A DNA stretch of 54,329 bases from Pseudoalteromonas luteoviolacea H33-S (GTDB lineage Bacteria; Pseudomonadota; Gammaproteobacteria; Enterobacterales; Alteromonadaceae): assembly GCF_001625695.1 (NCBI RefSeq), contig NZ_AUXY01000102.1, positions 1-54,329 of the forward strand. Direction: 5' to 3'. Every line of letters starts with the position of its first letter. Position 1 is the first letter of the stretch. Under the pieces are notes generated by a model. It was not told where the DNA came from, did not search any database, and saw only the letters and a list, made by a program, of their open reading frames with translations. The position numbers were made by a program, and so were the translations under genes. Of the stretch, positions 42,125-49,968 are shown piece after piece.

Positions 42125-42856
42125 TTAAAGATTTTCTAAGAAATCATCATCAAAATCTTCTGGCTCTTCTTCCATTGGCGGATTGCCATCATGCAGTTCA
42201 AAAAGCTGTCTTTGAAAGTAGATATCCTTTAAAAACATGTACGGGTCTAACGCTTCGTTAAGTAGCTTTTCTTGCGACATCAATGATGCACGTGCTTCAA
42301 CGGCTCTCAATGCAAATACAATCAAAGTTTGTGGCGTCGTCAGTGCAATCTCTGGCAGCACGATGTTATCAACGAGATCACCTGTGGTATTTCTCACCGT
42401 TGATGGTCCCATGGCTGGCAACATTAAATATGCACCATCTCCTACGCCCCAAACACCGAGTGTCTGACCAAAGTCTTCGTCTTTGTGCTCAAGGCCCAGC
42501 TCTCTTGCAACATCAAAAAAGCCTAAAATACCTACAGTTGAGTTAATTAAAAAACGTGCAACATTAACCCCTGCATCTCCAGGTTTTCCCTGTAAGGCTG
42601 AGTTTATTGCATCCGTTGGCGCCGCGATATTGGTGGTAAAGTTAACAATACCACTGCGCACGGGTGCTGGCGTGATGGCCACATATCCCTTCGCCGCTCG
42701 ACGCAAAATATAAGCATCCAGCACATCCATATTAAAGTCATAGATGGGTCTATTCATTGATTGCAAGGGATCACGAGGGTCTTCTTTTACCTCAGGGACC
42801 TGTGCGCAGCCTACAAGCATTAACGCAAGCGCTGCACCGACAATTTTTTTATACAT
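42125..42856 (-). CDS. mlaA: Phospholipid-binding lipoprotein MlaA (VacJ)
   Basis: The protein has 243 residues. The lipobox LVGC ends the signal peptide at Cys17. The VacJ domain follows with DPLQSMNRPIYDFNM, then FLINSTVGILGFFD, then GQTLGVWGVGDGAYLMLP. It takes misplaced phospholipids out of the outer leaflet and passes them to MlaC and the MlaFEDB complex. It begins right at the stop of ccmI, so it seems to be transcribed with the cytochrome c genes. The usual mlaFEDCB genes are not in the window. The acidic C-terminus (EEEPEDFDDDFLENL) is an addition. Confidence 0.95.
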   Translation of the reverse strand: MYKKIVGAALALMLVGCAQVPEVKEDPRDPLQSMNRPIYDFNMDVLDAYILRRAAKGYVAITPAPVRSGIVNFTTNIAAPTDAINSALQGKPGDAGVNVARFLINSTVGILGFFDVARELGLEHKDEDFGQTLGVWGVGDGAYLMLPAMGPSTVRNTTGDLVDNIVLPEIALTTPQTLIVFALRAVEARASLMSQEKLLNEALDPYMFLKDIYFQRQLFELHDGNPPMEEEPEDFDDDFLENL

Positions 42857-44131
42857 TTAGCTTCCTGTGCTGGTTATAACACGACTTATAATGACATTAA
42901 CCTGTTGGCGTGTATCCTTATTTATCGTGACCACGTCGGAGGTGCCTTCAAGCTCACCAGCTTGTGTCATCACCGAGTCATCAACAGAAATACGCGCCGT
43001 TATCACAACTTCATTAAAGTTTGATAACTTCAGATCTGGCAACATTGCCATACTATCATTCAAAGTGACAACTAAAGGCAAGTTAAAAACTGTAAGTTTT
43101 TGCACTGCAAGTGGCATTCTCGGTCCGTTTGCCGCTTTTGCGAACACAAACAAGGTTGCATTGTCTGGTAATTGACCCAGCAGCTTATCATCAATGCGCA
43201 CCTGCACACTCAACTGAGGCCCAGCTCCTGAATCCACAGGCTCGGGTTCTCCGAGCTTTTCTGCGATCTCACCAATACGCTGTTTGATCATGGCGTAACG
43301 TGGATCATTAGGCTGTACAGTTGACAGTAAAACCTCAAATGCAGATTTAGCCTCAAGCCAATCCTCTCGCTCATACGCTATTAATGCTAACAAAGAAATC
43401 GCATCAATGTTTTGCGGCTCAGCCCTAAGTACACGAGATAACATTCTCGCAGCTCGGTTAATACTTGGCTCTGAACCTTCAATTAATAGCGCTTGGCTGT
43501 AATTAACCAACACATTGTGATTATCAGGCTGCATGATCAATGCTTTATCAAACGCTTGCATCGCCATTTCATAATCGTTTAAAGACATGGCGACACGTCC
43601 TAACAACATCCAAGCAACGGCATCATCACCACTATTAGCTAGTTTAGTTCGCAATCCCAGTGCAAATGCTTGCAATTCGTTAGCCGATAAAGGCTCACCG
43701 GTTTGCAGCACTGCCCTTTCACCATATTCGGGTAGCTTTTCCAGCGCTTTTTGCCAATTGGCTATTTGCTGATGGCTACCTGTGAAATAGTAAAAAACAC
43801 TACTGACAACCAGCGTAAACGCAATACCTGTAGCACCAAGCACTAGATTATTGCCACGCGTATCCAGTGTTTGTTCTGGAGACAACTCATTTAACAGCCG
43901 TCTTTTTAACTCAATGACGGACTCTTCAAAGTCATTTTGACCGATGCGCTGATTTTCTAATTCGCCTTTTAGTTCATCTAATCTTTGATGATATATTTCA
44001 ATACGTTGTGCATTAGCATCATGATCAACTGACACCACTTTTTCTTTGCGAAGAAAAGGCATCACCACAAATAGGCAGCTCAAGATTGCCAGCAACGCAA
44101 AAACACCCCACATTTGAGTCAACTCTATCAT
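42857..44131 (-). CDS. ccmI: Cytochrome c maturation protein CcmI
   Basis: The protein has 424 residues. Two membrane helices (about 8-26 and 95-115) flank a charged cytoplasmic loop (RIEIYHQRLDELKGELE). The C-terminal periplasmic part has TPR repeats (LGRVAMSLNDYEMAMQAFDKAL and more). CcmI chaperones apocytochrome c to the CcmFH lyase. It overlaps ccmH by 4 nt. Confidence 0.93.
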   Translation of the reverse strand: MIELTQMWGVFALLAILSCLFVVMPFLRKEKVVSVDHDANAQRIEIYHQRLDELKGELENQRIGQNDFEESVIELKRRLLNELSPEQTLDTRGNNLVLGATGIAFTLVVSSVFYYFTGSHQQIANWQKALEKLPEYGERAVLQTGEPLSANELQAFALGLRTKLANSGDDAVAWMLLGRVAMSLNDYEMAMQAFDKALIMQPDNHNVLVNYSQALLIEGSEPSINRAARMLSRVLRAEPQNIDAISLLALIAYEREDWLEAKSAFEVLLSTVQPNDPRYAMIKQRIGEIAEKLGEPEPVDSGAGPQLSVQVRIDDKLLGQLPDNATLFVFAKAANGPRMPLAVQKLTVFNLPLVVTLNDSMAMLPDLKLSNFNEVVITARISVDDSVMTQAGELEGTSDVVTINKDTRQQVNVIISRVITSTGS

Positions 44132-44604
44132 TGCTGGCGCTCCTTACGCTGATACTGTGCAATCAACTGTTCGAGCCTTTCATCATCTGCTGCGCTCCAC
44201 TGCTGCTTTTTTGATGCCTTCTTTTGTCTAAACACGATAAAACCAAAACCTAACACGACGATAACCACTGGCAGCACCCACAAAATGATAGTCGCAGGCG
44301 TCACAGGTGGCTGGTAATGCACAAAATACCCGTACCTATCAATCATGTAATCAATAACTTCTTGCTTAGAGTTCCCCTCTTGTACTAGAGCCACAACCTT
44401 ATCACGTAAGTCTTTTGCAACAACCGCATCTGAGTCGGCAATATTTTGGTTCTGACACTTTGGACAGCGAAGTTCTAGTGTCAGCTCTTTAAATGTTTGT
44501 GCTCGCTCAGCATTTTTAAATTCATACTTATCTTCAGCAGCATTGGCAACTGTGGCACTTAACAGCAATATCATCACCAACAGCATCACATGTCTGATCT
44601 TCAT
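44128..44604 (-). CDS. ccmH: Cytochrome c maturation protein CcmH
   Basis: The protein has 158 residues. A signal peptide is followed by the redox motif L-R-C-P-K-C (Cys47, Cys50), which reduces the CXXCH thiols of apocytochromes, and a membrane helix at about 108-128. It is the short form of CcmH, with the TPR part supplied as separate CcmI. It overlaps ccmG by 4 nt. Confidence 0.95.
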   Translation of the reverse strand: MKIRHVMLLVMILLLSATVANAAEDKYEFKNAERAQTFKELTLELRCPKCQNQNIADSDAVVAKDLRDKVVALVQEGNSKQEVIDYMIDRYGYFVHYQPPVTPATIILWVLPVVIVVLGFGFIVFRQKKASKKQQWSAADDERLEQLIAQYQRKERQQ

Positions 44605-45173
44605 GGTTGCAACTCCTCAAGGGCAGGTAAGAACTTATTTCGCCATACTCGCTGGTTAATATCTCCAGTGTGATGCAGCAAAATTGTACCTTCCTTATCA
44701 ACCAAAAAAGTCTCAGGTGCGCCCGATACCCCAAGGTCCAGCGCAAGACTGCGCTCTAAGTCCAAAATATTAAACTGATAAGGGTTACCCGCTCGGCTTA
44801 ACATGGTATCAACTTCTTCTCTGAGTGCATTGATATCAAAATGGTCACCAAAATCTGGGTCATAGGCCTGCTCATAATACAAACCCACTATTTTAACACC
44901 CTGCTCACGCAACTTAGTTAAATAGCCCAGCTCAGCAATACATGTAGGGCACCAAGTCCCCCACACATTCATCAAATATACTTCACCCAGTAACTCTTTT
45001 TCTGTCCAGCGCTTATTTTCATCCATTAAATCAGGCAAATTAAAGCTCGGCATAGTTTGCCCTAATCGACCGGTTTGTAACTCTCTAGGGTTACCAAACA
45101 AACCTTGATATAAAAATACGCACAGCAAAACAAAAATTAAGAACGGCAAAAAGCCCAGTATTTTTCGATTCAT
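44601..45173 (-). CDS. ccmG: Thiol:disulfide interchange protein CcmG/DsbE
   Basis: The protein has 190 residues. An N-terminal membrane anchor (about 5-24) leads to a thioredoxin fold with the active site WGTWCPTC (Cys75, Cys78). It passes reducing power to CcmH and apocytochrome c in the periplasm. It is packed 2 bp after ccmF. Confidence 0.95.
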   Translation of the reverse strand: MNRKILGFLPFLIFVLLCVFLYQGLFGNPRELQTGRLGQTMPSFNLPDLMDENKRWTEKELLGEVYLMNVWGTWCPTCIAELGYLTKLREQGVKIVGLYYEQAYDPDFGDHFDINALREEVDTMLSRAGNPYQFNILDLERSLALDLGVSGAPETFLVDKEGTILLHHTGDINQRVWRNKFLPALEELQP

Positions 45174-45175
45174 AA

Positions 45176-47128
45176 TTAAACTTGAGCCTCTTTTTTCACA
45201 CGACGACGATAGCGTTTATCTGCCAGCACGACGAAACCAGCCAAGGAAATCAAAATCCCGCCAAGCCACATCCAGCGAACGTACGGCTTATGGTAAATCC
45301 GTAATGACCAAGCCCCTTGGCTCATTTGCTCACCTAAAGCCAGATACAAATCACGGAAGAATCCATCATCAATGGCCGCCTCTGTCATAAATTGCATGCC
45401 AATATCGTATAACCGCTTTTCGGCATAAAGCTCTGTTACAAACTCATCGTTTTTAAGCACAGTTACGACCCCAGCATGGCCACTGTAGTTTGGTCCTCGG
45501 ATCTCTTTGACGCCATCAAAGCGGTATTGGTACTCATTTAAGGTCGCAATATCTCCAGGCTTCATAGCAACAGCACGTTCTACCGAATAAGCAGAAGTCA
45601 AAGTTACACTGGCAATCACAAAAGCGAGTCCAACATGACCCAGTACCATGGCCCAGTAGCTCAAACCGAGTCGTTTGAAACCTTCTGAAATAGATGTCTG
45701 CAATGACACTTTTTGCAATAAATCAGCGATGGTTGAAAACACAATCCAAACCGCCAGTGCCGTCGCCATAAAAGTCAGCACAGAGACTTGCTCATAACTA
45801 GAAAACAACCATGCAGCCGTCGCCACAAGGCTAAGCACAACATTGACCAACCATTTTTTTGCCAACGGAGACAATGTGTTTTGCTTCCAGCGCAACATTG
45901 GGGCAATCCCTAACAGCAGTGCGAATGGCACGATTAAAATGGCAAACATCTGATTAAAGAAAGGTACCCCAATTGAAATTGAGCCAAGGCCTAATTCTTT
46001 GTGGATCATCGGCAGTAAAGTCCCTAACAATACAATTAAGGTCGCAACCACTAAGAAAATATTATTGAGCCACAAAGCCACTTCTCGAGAAGCAAATCGA
46101 TAACGACCTTCACTATGGACTTGAGAAACACGTGCGGCATACAAGGCCAAACTGCCGCCCACAACCACAGCTAAGAAAGATAATATGTACAAACCTCTGT
46201 CAGGATCTGTGGCAAACGCATGTACAGAGACGATGATGCCGGAGCGAACAATGAAGGTGCCCAACAGACATAAGCTAAACGCGGCAATAGCCAGCAATAC
46301 GGTCCAAGATTTAAATACCCCGCGTTTTTCAGTCACTGCCAACGAATGCAGCAAGGCTGTGGCAACTAACCAAGGCATCAACGAGGCGTTCTCAACGGGA
46401 TCCCAGAACCACCAGCCTCCCCAGCCAAGTTCAGCATAAGCCCACCAGCTACCTATGGTGATCCCCAAAGTTAAAAATGCCCAAGCAACCATGGTCCATG
46501 GTCGAGACCATTTCGCCCAAGTATTATCTAATTTGCCTGTTAATAATGCGGCAATGGCAAATGAAAATGACACAGACAAACCCACATAGCCCATATACAG
46601 CAGCGGTGGATGTATGATCATACCGGGGTCTTGTAACAACGGATTTAAATCACGCCCTTCAACCGGAAAGTAAGGTAACAGACGCTCAAATGGGCTCGAC
46701 ATCCACAAGGTATACAACATAAAACCAACGCCAAGGAAACCCAGTACGCCAAGTACACGTGCTCTGAGCACCCATGGCAATGATTTTGACATCAAAGCAA
46801 CCAGTGCCGTCCAGCTAGATTGCATGACTAACCAGAGTAAAATCGCACCTTCATGTCCGCCCCACGTTGAGGTCACCTTGTAGTACCAAGGTAAGGTGCT
46901 ACTTGAATGATGTGCCACGTACGCAACGGTAAAATCATCCGTCAACGTGATATAAATAAGAATGCCAAAAGAAAACAATACAAATAAACATTGCCCGAGT
47001 GCTAAAGAGGGGGCTGCACGCATCAACCTTAAGTTGCCCGTATATGCACCCCAAAGCGGGAAAATACAAAGAAGCAGGCTCAGTGCCATAGCTAAAACTA
47101 GCGCAAAATATCCTATTTCTGGGATCAT
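45176..47128 (-). CDS. ccmF: Heme lyase subunit CcmF
   Basis: The protein has 650 residues and about 15 membrane helices. The heme-handling tryptophan-rich motif WGGWWFWDPVEN is at about residues 235-246, and the periplasmic loop histidines are around it. With CcmH and CcmI it attaches heme from CcmE to the CXXCH site. It is 1 bp after ccmE. Confidence 0.97.
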   Translation of the reverse strand: MIPEIGYFALVLAMALSLLLCIFPLWGAYTGNLRLMRAAPSLALGQCLFVLFSFGILIYITLTDDFTVAYVAHHSSSTLPWYYKVTSTWGGHEGAILLWLVMQSSWTALVALMSKSLPWVLRARVLGVLGFLGVGFMLYTLWMSSPFERLLPYFPVEGRDLNPLLQDPGMIIHPPLLYMGYVGLSVSFSFAIAALLTGKLDNTWAKWSRPWTMVAWAFLTLGITIGSWWAYAELGWGGWWFWDPVENASLMPWLVATALLHSLAVTEKRGVFKSWTVLLAIAAFSLCLLGTFIVRSGIIVSVHAFATDPDRGLYILSFLAVVVGGSLALYAARVSQVHSEGRYRFASREVALWLNNIFLVVATLIVLLGTLLPMIHKELGLGSISIGVPFFNQMFAILIVPFALLLGIAPMLRWKQNTLSPLAKKWLVNVVLSLVATAAWLFSSYEQVSVLTFMATALAVWIVFSTIADLLQKVSLQTSISEGFKRLGLSYWAMVLGHVGLAFVIASVTLTSAYSVERAVAMKPGDIATLNEYQYRFDGVKEIRGPNYSGHAGVVTVLKNDEFVTELYAEKRLYDIGMQFMTEAAIDDGFFRDLYLALGEQMSQGAWSLRIYHKPYVRWMWLGGILISLAGFVVLADKRYRRRVKKEAQV

Positions 47129-47129
47129 A

Positions 47130-47609
47130 CTAGTTCTCGCTATTTAAATTATATTTAGGTTTTTCGTGCTTGATCCCTTTTACCGCCTCAGCCACTTCAG
47201 AAGGCATATATTCTTCGTCATGCTTTGCCAGAACTTCAAAGGCTTCTATCACATCAGGTTCAATCAAAGTTCCCTGAGCAACAATCCCCTGCCCTTCTCT
47301 AAACAGGTCAGGCAAAATACCTTGATAGCGAATGGTCACAAGTGGCCCTGTATCAATGAGTTTGAATTCAACATCTAATGAAGTCTCATCACGCACCACT
47401 GAACCAGGCACAACCATACCGCCTATACGCAGCTTTTGGCCAATTGTTGGTTTCTCTAATTCTGGCCCTTTACCGTTCACTAACTCGCTCGGTGTGTAGA
47501 ATAAGTTGATATTTTCTTGCAACGCATACAAAGTCAAACCAACCGCTGAACCAATACCGAAAATCACGGCAAGGACAGTAAACAAACGCTTTTTACGTCT
47601 TGGGTTCAT
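47130..47609 (-). CDS. ccmE: Heme chaperone CcmE
   Basis: The protein has 159 residues. An N-terminal anchor (about 8-28) precedes an OB-fold domain. The covalent heme site is His130 with Tyr134 in KHDEEYMP, the same numbering as in Escherichia coli. It overlaps ccmD by 4 nt. Confidence 0.97.
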   Translation of the reverse strand: MNPRRKKRLFTVLAVIFGIGSAVGLTLYALQENINLFYTPSELVNGKGPELEKPTIGQKLRIGGMVVPGSVVRDETSLDVEFKLIDTGPLVTIRYQGILPDLFREGQGIVAQGTLIEPDVIEAFEVLAKHDEEYMPSEVAEAVKGIKHEKPKYNLNSEN

Positions 47610-47818
47610 ACCTGTGCCTCCATTTCTTTGGCCTTTTTAATGCGCTCTTCTCTGGCCATTTGAGACTTTATTTGTTGTTTTAGTTGTTTGCCTTCGTACA
47701 GCGAGCCAAATAACAGGCCCAATATGATGACGGCACAGCTACCAAAAGAGAGCCAAACATAAAATCCATAACCGCCCATGGCGATAAAGTCGCTAAATGA
47801 TTCAAACTGCATAATCAA
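47606..47818 (-). CDS. ccmD: Heme exporter protein CcmD
   Basis: The protein has 70 residues with one membrane helix (about 17-40) and a charged lysine/glutamate-rich tail. It releases holo-CcmE from the CcmABC complex. It overlaps both neighbours by 4 nt. Confidence 0.92.
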   Translation of the reverse strand: MIMQFESFSDFIAMGGYGFYVWLSFGSCAVIILGLLFGSLYEGKQLKQQIKSQMAREERIKKAKEMEAQV

Positions 47819-48552
47819 CCTCGGCTAACTAATTGACGGACCCAAGGACGATGTTTTTCGACCTGTATAATTTCATTTTTAAGACGGATCAAAGTAAGCA
47901 TACCGACCAGTGCTGCAAACCCTAAAATATTAATCAATAAGGGCCAAAGCATAGATGGATCGATTGCTGATGTATCAAATTTAGTGATAGCGCCTCCTTG
48001 ATGAAGCGTATTCCACCACTCTACAGAAAAATGAATAATCGGTAGATTGACCACCCCTACAATCGCTAAAATACATGCTGCTTTACCGCCTGCTTTTTTA
48101 TCTTCAAAAGCATGGAATAGCGAGAGCACACCAAGATACAAAAATAATAAGATGAGCTCTGAAGTAAGTCTTGCGTCCCACACCCACCAAGCGCCCCACA
48201 TTGGCTTGCCCCATGCAGATCCGGTAATCAACGCAATCGCAGTCATCGCCGCCCCTACTGGCGCAATTGCAATGACAGCCAACTCGGCATTTCGTAGCTG
48301 CCAAACCAATGCAATGATGGCAGCAATGGCCATAGAAGAGTATGCCCCCATCGACAAAATCGCCGAAGGCACATGAATAAAGATGATCCGGTAACTATCC
48401 TTTTGTTGGTAGTCTGCTGGGGCGTACGCAAGCCCCCACACCCATCCAACCACAATACATAGCACGGACACCACAACAAAGTACGGAAGCAAAGTGTTAC
48501 ACAATTGGTAAGCACGCTCCGCTTTGGCATAAGGATGTAACCACTTCCACAT
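47815..48552 (-). CDS. ccmC: Heme transporter CcmC
   Basis: The protein has 245 residues and six membrane helices. The WWD motif WGKPMWGAWWVWDARLT is at about residues 114-130. It places heme on CcmE. Two conserved histidines flank the motif. It is 1 bp after ccmB. Confidence 0.96.
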   Translation of the reverse strand: MWKWLHPYAKAERAYQLCNTLLPYFVVVSVLCIVVGWVWGLAYAPADYQQKDSYRIIFIHVPSAILSMGAYSSMAIAAIIALVWQLRNAELAVIAIAPVGAAMTAIALITGSAWGKPMWGAWWVWDARLTSELILLFLYLGVLSLFHAFEDKKAGGKAACILAIVGVVNLPIIHFSVEWWNTLHQGGAITKFDTSAIDPSMLWPLLINILGFAALVGMLTLIRLKNEIIQVEKHRPWVRQLVSRG

Positions 48553-48553
48553 T

Positions 48554-49240
48554 TTAACTTACACTCACTCTTAAAGCTGACGATATAGCAATTGGTGCGG
48601 CGACTAAAGCGACGGCTAACATCGCACCAAGGATTGCAAGCTGCCCACTATATGCTAAAGACATGATGCTAGTATCAATAGCGGACGTTGCAAAAATAAG
48701 TACTGGGATATATAGCGGTAAAACGAGTAAACTCATTAAAATACCGCCCTTTTGCAAGCCTACAGTCAGGCCTGCTCCAATGGCCCCAATAAAACTTAAT
48801 AATGGGGTACCAATTAGTAGTGTTAATATGGTGGCACCGAGCGCTTGCGACTCTAAATTCATCAACATAGAAAACACGGGCGCCATGACCACCATGGGGA
48901 GTCCAGCCGTTGTCCAATGTGCCGCGACTTTAGCTAATACAGCCAATGGCAATGGATAAGGGGAAGCAATCAGCTGCTCTAATGAGCCATCCATGTAATC
49001 GTCACGAAAAATCTTATCTAACCCTAACATAGTTGATAAAAGCGCTGCGACCCAAATAATCCCCGGTGCCATTCTCGCTAATAAGCCAGGTTCAGGGCCA
49101 ATCGCTAGAGGAAATAAAGTAATGACAATCAAGAAAAACAGGAGCGGATTAACGATTTCAGCCCGTTGGCGAAAAGCCAGTGTGACATCTTTTTTATAAA
49201 CGGAGCAAAATAGCGTCCAATATGAATTGCTTACTTGCAT
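48554..49240 (-). CDS. ccmB: Heme exporter protein CcmB
   Basis: The protein has 228 residues and six membrane helices. FLIVITLFPLAIGPEP and the FRDDYMDGSLEQL loop are typical of CcmB. It is the membrane part of the CcmAB ABC transporter that releases heme-loaded CcmE. Its start overlaps the ccmA stop by one base. Confidence 0.95.
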   Translation of the reverse strand: MQVSNSYWTLFCSVYKKDVTLAFRQRAEIVNPLLFFLIVITLFPLAIGPEPGLLARMAPGIIWVAALLSTMLGLDKIFRDDYMDGSLEQLIASPYPLPLAVLAKVAAHWTTAGLPMVVMAPVFSMLMNLESQALGATILTLLIGTPLLSFIGAIGAGLTVGLQKGGILMSLLVLPLYIPVLIFATSAIDTSIMSLAYSGQLAILGAMLAVALVAAPIAISSALRVSVS

Positions 49241-49863
49241 CAGTGGCGATACTCCAAAACCAAGGTTTGCAAAGAGCTAAACGAGTTGGTGAGATCTTGG
49301 TGAGTTGTTAACAAAATAGCGCCACCACTATCCAAATGCTGTTGAAATTGCGCCTGTAACATAGCAACGCCTTTTTTATCTAAGGCAGTAAAGGGCTCAT
49401 CTAAGATCCAAAGTTTGGCATCATTAAGCCACAAACGCACCAAAGCTACACGGCGTTGCTGGCCTGCGGATAAGGTTCTGACGGGGACATCTTCTAAGCC
49501 GACAAGACCTAGCTTGCCAAGGAGGTCATATATTTCCGTTTGTGCGCTTTTATAGCCGTGAACAGTGAGCCAATGCATGACATTTTCATAAGCTGTGAGC
49601 TGCTGATTAACACCTGTTTTATGTCCAATAAACAGCAAGGACTGAGCGAAGTCATCGTAGTCTTCATTAATATTTTTCTTATGAAACAGAACACTACCTT
49701 CATCTGGCTGAGAAAAACCGGCTATTATTCTCAGCAACGATGTTTTTCCTGCACCATTTGGGCCTTCTATTTGCATGATTTGACCAGATAACAATGAAAA
49801 GTTAAGTGATTCGAACAAACAACGATCTTGTTTGATACAAGTTAAAGCCTTAATCTCTAGCAA
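49240..49863 (-). CDS. ccmA: Cytochrome c biogenesis ATP-binding protein CcmA
   Basis: The protein has 207 residues. Walker A is GPNGAGKTSLL (about 34-44), the ABC signature LSAGQQRR (about 126-133) and Walker B LWILDEPF (about 150-157). It is the ATPase of the CcmAB complex and the first gene of the nine-gene ccm operon, whose members all overlap or lie within 3 bp. The promoter must lie in the 105 bp shared with the divergent fliK-like gene. Confidence 0.96.
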   Translation of the reverse strand: MLEIKALTCIKQDRCLFESLNFSLLSGQIMQIEGPNGAGKTSLLRIIAGFSQPDEGSVLFHKKNINEDYDDFAQSLLFIGHKTGVNQQLTAYENVMHWLTVHGYKSAQTEIYDLLGKLGLVGLEDVPVRTLSAGQQRRVALVRLWLNDAKLWILDEPFTALDKKGVAMLQAQFQQHLDSGGAILLTTHQDLTNSFSSLQTLVLEYRH

Positions 49864-49968
49864 AATTTGTTATTCTCACGACCCTAAATGTGGGCGTAAG
49901 TCTATCATAGTGATATTGTAATACGAATAATACCTTGTGACCGATTACCGAAAATTTGATTTAGAATA

